From assembly GCA_963789495.1 (NCBI GenBank), contig CAWBLP010000023.1, positions 76,034 through 140,033 of the forward strand: a stretch of DNA of 64,000 nucleotides. The letters run 5' to 3'. The DNA comes from CAWBLP01 sp963789495 (GTDB lineage: Bacteria; Pseudomonadota; Alphaproteobacteria; Acetobacterales; Acetobacteraceae). Position 1 is the stretch's first letter; each line of letters begins with the position of its first letter. Of the stretch, positions 1 through 8,413 are shown piece by piece. Made by a program: the position numbers and the translations under genes. The notes beneath the pieces are model-generated. The model was not told where the DNA came from. It saw only the letters and a list, made by a program, of their open reading frames with translations, and did no database searches.

Positions 1-1002
1 GTCTTCGAAGGCCTGCAATCCCTCCATCACCACCGCGCGGGGCAGGTCGCGGGTGATGAACACCAGGCGGCTGGTGCGCGGGTCGCCCTCCGGCCAGTCC
101 GCCAGCAGGCTTGGCGGATGCACCAGATGCTGCATGGCATGGATCACCACCGGACGGTCCTGCCCGACCAGGTTCAGGACCCCCTTCACCCGCAACAGGC
201 TTTCGCCTTGTGTGGCAATCAGCATTTCCAGCCAGGTACCAAATCCCTGCCAGTGCAGCGGCCGATCGAAAGTCACGCAGAACGCTCGGATATGTGCGTC
301 ATGCCGATTGGTATCGTGATGATGGTGATGATCCTCCGACGCGGCATCGGCGAACGCCTCTGCATCCAGCCATCGCCTCACATCCGGGATTTTGCGGTCC
401 GGATCGAACAGGCCGGCATGCAGGATGGCGTCCGGATCGATCACACCCGACCGGGATTCGATCACCGGAGTGCCGGGGTTCAGCCGGTGCAGCCGCTCGC
501 GCAGGTCGACAGTCTCGGCCAGATCGGTCTTGCTGAGCACGATCCGGTCCGCCACCGCCACCTGGCGCACCGCCTCGGGCTGCGCATTTAGGGTCGCCGC
601 GCCGTTCACCGCATCGACCACGGTGACGATCCCGTCCAGCCTATAGGCGCTGGCCGCCACAGTGTCGCTCATGAGCGTCGCCAGGATCGGCGCGGGATCG
701 GCCAGGCCGGTGGTCTCAATCACCACCCGGCGGATCTCGTCCCGCCGCGCCCGCGGCAGCATGTCGCGCAGCGCCCGCGCCAGGTCGCCGCGCACCGTGC
801 AGCACAGGCACCCGGCATTCAGCAGCACGGTGTTCTCGTCGAGCTTCTCCACCAGCAGGTGGTCCAGTCCGATTTCGCCGAACTCGTTCACCAGCACCGC
901 GGTATTGGCGAACGCGGGCTGCTTCAGCAGGTGGTTCAGCAGCGTGGTCTTGCCGGCGCCCAGGAAGCCCGTCAGCACCGTGATCGGCGTGGTCTCAGCC
1001 AT
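1..1002 (-). CDS. COG0523 (CobW/ZNG1-like) GTPase, C-terminus off window
   Basis: P-loop GTPase of the G3E/COG0523 family, cytosolic metallochaperones that deliver zinc or cobalt to target enzymes. Walker A TGFLGAGKTT is at residues 11-20. The family metal motif CxCC is at Cys65, Cys67 and Cys68. A guanine-specificity-like SKTD lies near 157-160, and a run of five histidines (225-229) forms the usual metal-binding loop. 334 residues are visible and the reading frame is still open at base 1, so only a short C-terminal piece is missing. Its start overlaps the end of hisI by 8 bp, so the two are probably co-transcribed. The Zur-type regulator encoded divergently next door suggests a zinc-homeostasis role, which is inference; the CobW (cobalamin) label would be the main alternative. 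Confidence 0.9.
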   Translation of the reverse strand, partial: MAETTPITVLTGFLGAGKTTLLNHLLKQPAFANTAVLVNEFGEIGLDHLLVEKLDENTVLLNAGCLCCTVRGDLARALRDMLPRARRDEIRRVVIETTGLADPAPILATLMSDTVAASAYRLDGIVTVVDAVNGAATLNAQPEAVRQVAVADRIVLSKTDLAETVDLRERLHRLNPGTPVIESRSGVIDPDAILHAGLFDPDRKIPDVRRWLDAEAFADAASEDHHHHHDTNRHDAHIRAFCVTFDRPLHWQGFGTWLEMLIATQGESLLRVKGVLNLVGQDRPVVIHAMQHLVHPPSLLADWPEGDPRTSRLVFITRDLPRAVVMEGLQAFED

Positions 1003-1414
1003 GCGCATGGCCGCCATACAGCGCCTCGGGCGAGACCAGCGGCGCGGCGGTCTCCACCAGCGCGCCATCCCGGGCCGCGCGGTAGAAGCAGTTGCGACGA
1101 CCGGTGTGGCAGGCCACGCCCTGCTGATCCACCAGCAGCAGCAGGGTGTCGCCGTCGCAATCGACCCGCAGCTCCTTCAAATGCTGCAGCTGGCCGGAGC
1201 TCTCGCCCTTGCGCCACAGCGCGTTGCGGCTGCGGCTGAAATAGCAGACCCGGCCGGTGGCGAGCGTCTCCGCCACCGCATCGCGGTTCATCCAGGCCAT
1301 CATTAGCACCTCGCCGGTGTCGTGCTGCTGCGCGATGGCCGGCACCAGGCCGTTGGCATCGAAGCGGATGGCGGCGAGCACAGGGGCCGCGCCCTGCATG
1401 GCATCTTGGGTCAT
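995..1414 (-). CDS. hisI: Phosphoribosyl-AMP cyclohydrolase
   Basis: Opens the purine ring of phosphoribosyl-AMP in the third step of histidine synthesis; cytosolic, Zn and Mg dependent. The 139-aa protein has the family length for a stand-alone HisI without the HisE domain. DCDGDT at 85-90 supplies the Mg-binding aspartates and, with Cys86, part of the zinc site; Cys102 and Cys109 in the CHTGRRNC segment are the other zinc ligands. The ATG at 1414 is chosen because an upstream extension would run antisense into the zur coding region. The stop overlaps the start of the COG0523 gene. Other his genes are not in this window. Pairing with a COG0523 GTPase and Zur may mean the zinc enzyme is metallated or regulated through them; that is inference. 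Confidence 0.93.
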   Translation of the reverse strand: MTQDAMQGAAPVLAAIRFDANGLVPAIAQQHDTGEVLMMAWMNRDAVAETLATGRVCYFSRSRNALWRKGESSGQLQHLKELRVDCDGDTLLLLVDQQGVACHTGRRNCFYRAARDGALVETAAPLVSPEALYGGHAHG

Positions 1415-1460
1415 GAATGCTATCTTGGGATCAGCCTGCCGCGCCGCAAAGGAGAGTTGG

Positions 1461-1940
1461 ATGGAGTTTTCGGCCCGCACCGAAGCCTTGCTGGATCGGG
1501 CCGGCGCCATCTGCGAGGGCCGCGGCGGCAGGCTGACCGATCTGCGGCGCCAGGTGCTGGGGCTGATCCTGGACTCGGGCGCCCCCACCGGCGCGTACGA
1601 CCTGCTGGACCGGCTGCGCACCACGCGGCACGGCGCGGCGCCTCCCACGGTGTATCGCGCGCTGGATTTCCTGCTGGAATACGGTCTGATCCACAAGCTG
1701 GAGCGGCTGTCGGCCTTCGTCGGCTGCGTCGGGCATGACGGTGACCACGCCGCGCAGTTCCTGATCTGCCGCAACTGCGGCAAGGTGACCGAGATCGAGG
1801 ATCACGGCCTGGCCCATGCCCTGGACGACGCCGCGCGCCGGCTGGGGTTCACCGTGGGCAAGGCGACCATCGAGGCCGAAGGGCAATGCGCCGCCTGCGC
1901 CGCCCATTCCGAAGCCGAGGAGCACACTTCATGCCATTGA
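1461..1940 (+). CDS. zur: Fur-family regulator, Zur type
   Basis: Winged-helix metal-sensing repressor of 159 aa. The N-terminal half carries the DNA-recognition helix around 61-72 (PPTVYRALDFLL). The dimerisation domain has two CxxC pairs, Cys103/Cys106 and Cys143/Cys146, forming the structural zinc site typical of Zur and Fur. The start is set by ATG 1461 with GGAGAG ten bases upstream; a longer frame exists but lacks support. It is divergent from hisI and the COG0523 GTPase across only 46 bp, and its stop overlaps the next cupin start by 10 bp. I saw no clear palindromic Zur box in the 46-bp gap. Zur rather than Fur is inferred from the COG0523 neighbour and the Cys pattern. Confidence 0.82.
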   Translation: MEFSARTEALLDRAGAICEGRGGRLTDLRRQVLGLILDSGAPTGAYDLLDRLRTTRHGAAPPTVYRALDFLLEYGLIHKLERLSAFVGCVGHDGDHAAQFLICRNCGKVTEIEDHGLAHALDDAARRLGFTVGKATIEAEGQCAACAAHSEAEEHTSCH

Positions 1941-2687
1941 TCACCTCCGCCGAACAGGCCAGAGCGAACCGGCGACGCGGCCAGGCGGCGGACGGGGTCA
2001 CCTTCTGGCACACGCTGTACCTCGGCACGACCCGCTACAACATGGCGCCCGGCACGCCCGATCCGGAACCCGGCACGCTGTTCCCGATGGCCTTTCTGGT
2101 GGAGCAGGACCCCGGCAGCACCGCCCATGCGCATTACCACCAGGCCGACCAGTTCCAGGTGGTGGTGGACGGGCGCGCCAGGCTGGGCACGCATGAGGTG
2201 GCACCGGTTACCGTGCATTTCGCCGGGGCGTACACCGCCTATGGCCCGATCCGCGCCAGCGAGGACGGCGTGCATTACTTCACGCTGCGCAACGGCTTCG
2301 ATCCCGGCGCCCGCTTCATGGAGCGCCGCGAAAACCGCGAGGCTTTGCGCGCCGTGGCGAACCGCCGGCATCGGGAGGCGGTGGCGGGCCCGGACGACGC
2401 GTCACCGCCGCCCGGCGGCCACGCGCTGCTGGACCCCGAGCCGGACGGGCTGGCCGCCTGGCGCTATCGGCTCGCGCCCGGCGAGACGCTGACCGGGCCG
2501 CCGCCGCAATCCGGCCAGGGCCAGTACCTGGCTGGTGGTCGGTGGCAGCCTGCTGCGGGAGGACGCCGAATATCCCGCGCTGTCTTGTGCGTTCGCCTTC
2601 CCCGACGACGACGCGTTCTCCGGCCGGGCCGGCGCCGAAGGGCTGGACGTGGTGGCGATGCAGTTTCCCCGCCCGTCTGCCGGATAG
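1931..2687 (+). pseudogene. Cupin-like protein, single-base frameshift
   Basis: The frame beginning with ATG 1931 encodes a cupin-style protein: a HAHYHQADQFQVVVDG segment (metal-ligand type HxH...Q/E) around residues 60-75, then a second half-barrel. Near base 2528 the good coding frame shifts by one: an extra C in 'tacctgg' separates it from a continuation WLVVGGSLLREDAEYPALSC and onward, which ends at TAG 2685-2687. Read across the shift, it gives about 251 aa. The start overlaps zur by 10 bp, so it was probably translated with the regulator. The frameshift may be real or a sequencing error. Function unknown; cupins are too diverse to assign. Confidence 0.65.
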
Positions 2688-2753
2688 ACTTCGTCTGGCG
2701 CGATCGGTGGCGGCCGGTTTCATCCGGCCCGCCCATGATTGTCCGCGTTGACG

Positions 2754-3653
2754 CTATGCGGCGACCGCCTCTGGCACCGCGGTCATGCCGGTGCCCTTGA
2801 TCGAGGTGCGGCGCAGGTCGCGGACCTCTTTCATGTCGCTGAACCGGCGTGCGCGGTGCATCACCGTGCGATTGTCCCACATCACCAGGTCGCCCACCCG
2901 CCAGACATGGGCATGCACGAACCGCTTTTGCGTCGCGTGTTCGGTCAGGTCGCGGATGAAGGCCCGCGCTTCCGGCACTGGCCAGCCGACGATGCCGCCG
3001 ATATGCGACGACAGGTACAGCGACTTCCGCCCGGTCACCGGATGCGTCACGACCAGGCGATGGCGCACCGGGCGCAGCTTATCGGCGTTGGCATCGCTCT
3101 CGACTTTGAAGCCGAGCTGTTCGCGGGAGAATGTGATGGAATGTTCGCAGACCAGGTCTGCGATTTCGGCTTTCGTTGCAGCATCCAGCGCATCATACGC
3201 GGCGCGCATATCGGCGAATTCCGTGTTGCCGCCTTGTCCCGGCACAACGCGCGCATGCAGCAGCGTATAGCCGGCCCCGACGGCTCGGAACGACGCATCG
3301 GAGTGCCAGAGCTGGTTGGCCAGCGCGTACATGCGGCGATGATCGTCGCGGGCGCGCAGCCGGTTCTGGGCATCGAGGTTGGAGATGTCGCCGAGTTCGA
3401 GCCGGTCGCCGAAGCGGCGGTCTTCGGGCTTCGCCATCTGGCCGGCCAGCGTCACTTCAAGCTCGCCGAAATTCTGGCTGAATTCACATTGCTGCTCGTC
3501 GGTCAGCGGTTGATCATGGAACACCAGCACCGCGTAGCGATCCATGCCGGCTTCCACGGCTGCGACGTCGGCGCGCGACAAGGGCTGGCAGATATCCAGG
3601 CCGGAGACTTCCCCGACGAAATCCGGATGCAGCGGATTTATGCTGATGGTCAT
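2754..3653 (-). CDS. TauD/TfdA-family 2-oxoglutarate dioxygenase, copy 1
   Basis: Non-haem iron(II), 2-oxoglutarate-dependent dioxygenase of 299 aa. The iron triad is visible as WHSDAS (His117, Asp119) and distal MHRARR (His266), with Arg270 placed to bind 2-oxoglutarate. Length matches TfdA-type enzymes, which hydroxylate sulfonates or aryloxy acids. The substrate cannot be named from sequence. It lies 16 bp downstream of a second, closely similar copy on the same strand, and a third paralogue sits at 44.5 kb. All three share the N-terminal pattern I.P.HPDF-GE-SG-D and the TEFADMRAAYDALD block. The tandem pair looks like one transcription unit. Confidence 0.9.
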   Translation of the reverse strand: MTISINPLHPDFVGEVSGLDICQPLSRADVAAVEAGMDRYAVLVFHDQPLTDEQQCEFSQNFGELEVTLAGQMAKPEDRRFGDRLELGDISNLDAQNRLRARDDHRRMYALANQLWHSDASFRAVGAGYTLLHARVVPGQGGNTEFADMRAAYDALDAATKAEIADLVCEHSITFSREQLGFKVESDANADKLRPVRHRLVVTHPVTGRKSLYLSSHIGGIVGWPVPEARAFIRDLTEHATQKRFVHAHVWRVGDLVMWDNRTVMHRARRFSDMKEVRDLRRTSIKGTGMTAVPEAVAA

Positions 3654-3669
3654 GGACGTGTTCTCCTGT

Positions 3670-4569
3670 TCAGGCCGCTTGCGAGGCTTGCGCGACGGTG
3701 GGTCCGTCGCCGCGGATGGTGGTGCGACGCAGATCGCGCACGGCGTGCAGATCGTCGTAGCGGCGGGCGCGGTGCATGGTGGTGCGGTTGTCCCAGATCA
3801 CCAGGTCCCAGGCTCCCCATCGATGCGCATGCACGAAGCGCGGCTGCGTTGCGTGTTCCGTCAGGTCGCGGATGAAGGCGCGCGCCTCCGGCATCGGCCA
3901 GCCGAGGATGGTGCCGATATGCGCCGACAGATACAGCGACTTCCGCCCAGTCACCGGGTGCGTGCGCACCAGGCGATGCCGCACGGGGCGCAGCTTGTCC
4001 TGGTTGTCGGCACCGAACTGGGCCGGCGGGAAGCCGATCTGCTCGCGCGAATAGGCGCTGGAATGTTCGGTGACCATGTCCTCGATCTCGGCTTTGGTCG
4101 CGTCGTCCAGCGCGTCATACGCGGCGCGCATGTCGGCGAATTCCGTGTTGCCGCCTTGCGCCGGCACGACGCGTGCGGAGAGCAGCGAGTATTTCGCCGG
4201 GACGGCGCGGAACGAGGCGTCGGAATGCCACAGCCGGTTGCCGAGCGCGTTGAGGCGCTTTGAGTCGTCGGCGGGGCGCAGGCGGCTGTCACGGTCGAGG
4301 TTGGAGATGTCGGCGAGTTCGATTGCCAGGCGGCGGTCTTCCGGCTTGCTCATCTCCCCGCCGGAGGAGATTTCCAGCGCGCCGAAATTGCGGCTGAAGG
4401 CGAGCTGGCTGGGGTCGTCGAAGTGCTGGTCGTGGAACGCCAGCACGGCATAGCGATCCATGCCGGCGTCGATCGCGGCGACCGCATCCGGGGAGAGCGG
4501 CTGGGTCAGATCGATTCCGGACGCTTCGCCCACGAAGTCCGGATGCAGCGGGCGGATTTCGAGCAGCAT
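3670..4569 (-). CDS. TauD/TfdA-family 2-oxoglutarate dioxygenase, copy 2
   Basis: 299-aa paralogue of the adjacent dioxygenase. Iron ligands are His115 and Asp117 in WHSDAS and His266 in MHRARR. The ATG at 4569 is preferred over an in-frame one eight codons upstream because GGGAG sits about nine bases before it and the protein then aligns with the neighbour from residue 1. It is first in the pair, with 16 bp to copy 1. The two differ most in residues 65-110 and 180-195, regions that in this family line the substrate pocket, so different substrates are plausible. No transporter or pathway gene is adjacent to name the substrate. Confidence 0.9.
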   Translation of the reverse strand: MLLEIRPLHPDFVGEASGIDLTQPLSPDAVAAIDAGMDRYAVLAFHDQHFDDPSQLAFSRNFGALEISSGGEMSKPEDRRLAIELADISNLDRDSRLRPADDSKRLNALGNRLWHSDASFRAVPAKYSLLSARVVPAQGGNTEFADMRAAYDALDDATKAEIEDMVTEHSSAYSREQIGFPPAQFGADNQDKLRPVRHRLVRTHPVTGRKSLYLSAHIGTILGWPMPEARAFIRDLTEHATQPRFVHAHRWGAWDLVIWDNRTTMHRARRYDDLHAVRDLRRTTIRGDGPTVAQASQAA

Positions 4570-5130
4570 ACTGGGACTCCCGACAGCTACCAATCAGTAT
4601 AGCCCGCTGGGGGTGGGTAGGGAACGGGCGAACTGGGCGGGTGCGTAACGTGATCGGGCGTTCGGGGCAGGTTCGCTGGAGGTCGCCGTTGCCTGCCACC
4701 TGCGGCGGCGCCCGCGGGTCAGTCGGCGTGGAATTGCTCGACTGTCACCATGATCCCCGGCAGATCGAGCCTCATGTCGCGGGACGTGAACACCTGTGTC
4801 GCCACCTCGTGGTTCTGTATGCGCGCGACATCCAATGGGCCCAACCGGACCCTCGCAATTGGAAATTTCCGATCGCAGGCAACGCACTATTACACATCCC
4901 GTAGCAAAAGGCCGGCCGAGTTGCACTCGCCGCGACACGTGTTCGTCCAGAGCATTCGGCCCAATCAAGGACGTTGCCGCAGGGGGCAGACGATGGATAC
5001 AGTCCAGTGCGAGCCACCGAAACTGCCGCCCATCCCGGACGGTCGGCTGCACCAAGCCGGTGAACCAGCTTCCAGTCGTTATGAGCGCAGGCCCGCAGGA
5101 GACAATACCGGACATAGAGGAGGACGTGAC
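4570..5130. other. Intergenic region, no gene seen
   Basis: A 561-bp gap between the divergently transcribed dioxygenase pair and the TPR gene. Long open frames cross it on both strands but they are extensions or shadows with no domain signal. The stretch around 4850-4900 is AT-richer than its surroundings and contains the perfect palindrome GGAAATTTCC (4861-4870), so promoter or operator elements could lie here. I can support nothing more specific. Confidence 0.4.
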
Positions 5131-6786
5131 ATGGATTATCCCTACGATCTCGGCCCCTATTCCCGGACCATCACCACAGCCTCGACAGACGCCCAGCGAT
5201 GGTTCGATCGCGGCCTCAACTGGTGCTACGGCTACCACCACGAGGAGGCTATCGCCTGTTTCGAGCAGGCGCTGCAGGCCGATCCGAGCTGCGCCATGGC
5301 ACATTGGGGTATCGGCTACGCGGCAGGGCCCAACTACAATTTCCCTTGGGACCTCATGGACCCAGCTGGCAAGACCGCGGCGCTTGCACGCTCGTATGAT
5401 GCATCGCGCGCCGCGCTTGCGTTGGCGGGTGGCGTCACGGCGCCGGAACGCGCGCTGATCGAGGCGCTGCAAGCCCGTTATCCGCAACGCACCCCGATCG
5501 ACGACCAGCGCCCCTGGAACGACGCCTTCGCCGACGCAATGCGTCTCGCCTATCAGGCGCATCCCGACGACTCCGATCTGCGCGCGATCTTCGTCGAGGC
5601 GATCCTCAACTGTACGCCCTGGCGGATGTGGGACCTGCGCACCGGTGAACCCGCGCAAGGCGCTGGCACATTGGAGGCGCGCGCGGTGCTGGAGTCCGCC
5701 TTCCGTGATCTGCCGGGTGCGATGGATCACCCAGGCCTGCTGCATTTGCACGTGCATTTGATGGAGATGTCGCCGCATCCGGAGGCGGCGCTCGCCACCG
5801 GCGACCGGTTGCGCGAGGTGTCGCCGGACATGGGCCATCTGGTGCATATGCCGACCCATATCGATATCCAGTGCGGCCACTACCGCGACGCGATGCACTG
5901 GAATCAGAAGGCGATCGTCGCCGACCGCAAGTTTTACGACCGCGCCGGACCGATGAATTTCTATTCCGGCTATCGAATCCACAATTACCATTTCGCCGCC
6001 TATGGCGCGATGTTCCTCGGGCAGTTCGCGCCTGCGATCGCCGCCGCCGACGAACTGATTGAGACCATGCCTGAAGACTTCCTGCGCATACCGTCGCCGC
6101 CGATGGCCGATTTCTTCGAGGGCTACGTTGCCATCCGTCAGCATGTCCTGGTCCGCTTTGGCAAGTGGCACGAGATCATCGCGCAGGCGCCGCCAGCGGA
6201 TCAGGAGCTGTACTGCAACACCGTGGCGATGCTGCACTACGCCAAGGGTGTCGCACATGCCGCGCTCGGCAATGTGTCGGCGGCAGAGGTCGAGCAGGGG
6301 CTGTTCCGTACGGCAGCGGCGCGTGTTCCGGACTCTCGCTACATCCACAACGTCGCCTGCGTAAAGCTGCTGGCGATCGCCGAGGCCATGCTCGAGGGCG
6401 AGATCGCCTATCGCCGCGGTGAGCACGACGCGGCCTTCGCCCATCTGCGCACTGCTATCGCGCTGGAGGATGAGCTGCCGTACGACGAGCCCTGGGGCTG
6501 GATGCAGCCGATCCGCCACGCGCTCGGCGCGCTGCTGCTGGAACAGGGCCGTGCAGATGAGGCCGAGGTCGTGTATCGCGAAGATCTCGGTCTCGGTGGC
6601 GCGCTGCCCCGCGCGCAGATCCACCCGGACAATCTGTGGGCTTTACGCGGACTGCTCGACTGCCTGGAGCGGCGTGGCGAGGTCGCGGAGGCCGCACTGA
6701 TCCGTCAGCGCGTGGCATTCGCCGCCGCCCGTGCAGACCTGCCGGTGTCGGTGTCGTGTTTCTGTGCCCGGGGCATGGCCGCGTGA
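5131..6786 (+). CDS. Tetratricopeptide-repeat protein, 551 aa
   Basis: Helical-repeat protein without a signal peptide. TPR-like units are visible at about 24-60 (EEAIACFEQALQADPSCAMA), 225-260, 330-370 and near the C-terminus (HALGALLLEQGRADEAE). The middle part has a conserved His-rich patch, HPGLLHLHVHLMEMS, and HMPTHIDIQCGHYRDA, found in a family of TPR proteins of unknown function. The start ATG 5131 has a strong GAGGAGG at the right distance; the open frame continues upstream but without coding character. It precedes a DsbA-like protein, a VOC protein and a second TPR protein on the same strand, though 519 bp separate it from them. Partner and role unknown. Confidence 0.8.
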   Translation: MDYPYDLGPYSRTITTASTDAQRWFDRGLNWCYGYHHEEAIACFEQALQADPSCAMAHWGIGYAAGPNYNFPWDLMDPAGKTAALARSYDASRAALALAGGVTAPERALIEALQARYPQRTPIDDQRPWNDAFADAMRLAYQAHPDDSDLRAIFVEAILNCTPWRMWDLRTGEPAQGAGTLEARAVLESAFRDLPGAMDHPGLLHLHVHLMEMSPHPEAALATGDRLREVSPDMGHLVHMPTHIDIQCGHYRDAMHWNQKAIVADRKFYDRAGPMNFYSGYRIHNYHFAAYGAMFLGQFAPAIAAADELIETMPEDFLRIPSPPMADFFEGYVAIRQHVLVRFGKWHEIIAQAPPADQELYCNTVAMLHYAKGVAHAALGNVSAAEVEQGLFRTAAARVPDSRYIHNVACVKLLAIAEAMLEGEIAYRRGEHDAAFAHLRTAIALEDELPYDEPWGWMQPIRHALGALLLEQGRADEAEVVYREDLGLGGALPRAQIHPDNLWALRGLLDCLERRGEVAEAALIRQRVAFAAARADLPVSVSCFCARGMAA

Positions 6787-6911
6787 GCGACAATTTCCCA
6801 TGTCATGTTGCGGGATCCGTCGGACATACGCGTGGTTCCCGGCGCGCAATGCAGGCGACCTGACCGCGAGGAGATGATCGATCAGAGTTGCATCTCATAC
6901 CAAACCGCACT

Positions 6912-7059
6912 GATGCTGACACGCCGGCGTGCGTCTCTCACCGTGGCGGGTGCTGACACGCCGGCTGTGTCTCACCTGTCGTGGCAGTGCTAACACGCCG
7001 CCTGTGTGTCCCGGTCGTGACGGACGCCGAGACACCGGCTGTGCGTCCCCATGGCGGGC
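6912..7059. repeat. Four-unit 37-bp imperfect tandem repeat
   Basis: Four head-to-tail 37-bp units lie at 6912-6948, 6949-6985, 6986-7022 and 7023-7059. Each follows the pattern g-tgctgacacgccggc-tgtgtctc-c-gt-gtggcg with scattered changes; the first three share gctgacacgcc or gctaacacgcc. The period is not a multiple of three and stop codons break all frames, so it is not coding. It sits in the 519-bp gap between a TPR gene and a DsbA-like gene; the rest of the gap shows nothing. Units are contiguous, so this is not a CRISPR array. Confidence 0.85.
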
Positions 7060-7305
7060 ACAGGCCCGCCGCCTACGGATTGGTGGAGAGGAGACGGATG
7101 CCTGCGGATGGCGACCCGCGTCGGCATGAATCCACAGTAGGGGCTGACGTGACTTGAGAACCTGCGCTGGCAAAATCAGCCGCTCCCCCCCCCCGCTGCT
7201 GAAATCATGCTTTGCGTGCCACCATCTGGCATGATCCGCGGCGCCGGGAGTGGCTTTGCACTGCCCCCCGCACCGCTCACCAAGCCAGAGAACAGGAAAC
7301 ATGGC

Positions 7306-7866
7306 ATGATAGAGACCGATAGGCGCCCTGACCCACTGGCCTGGGGCCACGGGCCTCGTGTGTTCGAGATGTTCCTCGAACCGACCTGTCCGTTCTCTGT
7401 CCGGGCCTTCGCGAAGCTCGACGACCTGCTCGTCCAGACGGGCGAAGACCGTGTCACCGTCAAAATCCGGCTGCAGTCGCAGCCCTGGCACATGTATTCG
7501 GGTGTGATCGTGCGCTGTATTCTCGCCGCGTCCACGCTTGCGGGTGGCAAGGCGGCAGCAAAATCTGTCATGGCGGCGGTGGCCGCGCATCGCGACGAAT
7601 TCGAGTTTGAGCGCCATTGCCGTGGCCCCAATATGGATGCGACGCCCAACGACATCATCGCACGCATAGAAGCCTATAGCGGCGTGACACTGGCCGAGGC
7701 CTTCGCGATTCCCAATCTAGACCGCGAAATCAAATTTCACTGCAGATATGCGCGGCAGAACGGCATCCACGTATCGCCGACTTTCATGATCGACGGGCTG
7801 GTGCAGACCGATATGAGCAGTGGCGATGCTGTGGCCGACTGGGCCGCGCGTCTGTTGCGGAGCTGA
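7306..7866 (+). CDS. DsbA-like thioredoxin-fold protein
   Basis: 186-aa protein with a thioredoxin-fold start, FEMFLEPTCPFSVRAF at residues 20-35. The redox site is CPFS, so it keeps only one active-site cysteine, and there is no signal peptide; it is therefore unlikely to be a periplasmic disulfide oxidase. The cis-proline region appears as IHVSPTFMIDG near 157-167. Start ATG 7306 follows an aacaggaaac stretch; an ATG five bases earlier is in another frame. The fold resembles DsbA/HCCA-isomerase relatives that use a single Cys or Ser with glutathione-like cofactors. A VOC-family protein follows 84 bp downstream. Function is inferred from fold only. Confidence 0.78.
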   Translation: MIETDRRPDPLAWGHGPRVFEMFLEPTCPFSVRAFAKLDDLLVQTGEDRVTVKIRLQSQPWHMYSGVIVRCILAASTLAGGKAAAKSVMAAVAAHRDEFEFERHCRGPNMDATPNDIIARIEAYSGVTLAEAFAIPNLDREIKFHCRYARQNGIHVSPTFMIDGLVQTDMSSGDAVADWAARLLRS

Positions 7867-7950
7867 ACGCCGCGGTGGCCCTTTTCGCGGCCCGCAAAGC
7901 GTGGTCTGTTTGCACCGGTTTCGTGCGACCTGAATCAGGGAGAAAACGCG

Positions 7951-8337
7951 ATGTTCAGCCATGTCATGGTCGGCAGTAACGATATTGCCCGATCAAAGAA
8001 GTTCTACGACGCGCTGTTTGCTGCGGTCGGCTGCAAGCCGGGAAAGGAAGATGCCAAAGGCCGGCTGCTCTACATGCATGACGGCGGACTGCTGATGGTG
8101 AGCAAGCCCATCGACGGCAAGTCGGCTACACACGCCAACGGCGGCACGGTCGGCTTCACGATGGCAAGCTCCGATCAGGCCGACGCCTGGCACAAGGCGG
8201 GAGTCGCCAACGGCGGCACGTCGATCGAGGATCCACCCGGTGTTCGCCAGGGCGGCGCCGGACCGATGTACCTGGCCTATCTGCGTGATCCCGACGGCAA
8301 CAAGCTCTGCGCGCTGCATCGCATGCCGGCGGCCTGA
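7951..8337 (+). CDS. VOC (glyoxalase/bleomycin-resistance) family protein
   Basis: 128-aa single-domain vicinal-oxygen-chelate protein. The characteristic N-terminal strand-helix, HVMVGSNDIARSKKFYDAL, and the C-terminal YLRDPDGNKLCALH with its metal-ligand position are both present. Family members bind a divalent metal and act as lyases, dioxygenases or drug-binding proteins; the substrate cannot be inferred. The start has GGGAG about ten bases upstream. It lies between a DsbA-like protein and a TPR protein in the same orientation and may share their transcript. Confidence 0.87.
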   Translation: MFSHVMVGSNDIARSKKFYDALFAAVGCKPGKEDAKGRLLYMHDGGLLMVSKPIDGKSATHANGGTVGFTMASSDQADAWHKAGVANGGTSIEDPPGVRQGGAGPMYLAYLRDPDGNKLCALHRMPAA

Positions 8338-8413
8338 GCGCTCGCGGCTTGCCACTGAACGGGCCGCTCAGCCGCGCGGTCCTCATCTGCGTGTTCCGCT
8401 CGTTGCCTCCGGC

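Noticed and set aside
4861..4870. GGAAATTTCC palindrome as an operator
   Set aside because: It is short, unpaired with other copies, and no regulator is adjacent; too weak to call.
4594..6624. 676-aa open frame on the minus strand opposite the TPR gene
   Set aside because: It is exactly antisense to a well-formed TPR protein, is rich in Arg/His/Gly and shows no domain. GC-rich genes produce such mirror frames.
6912..7059. CRISPR array
   Set aside because: The 37-bp units are contiguous with no unique spacers, and no cas genes are near.
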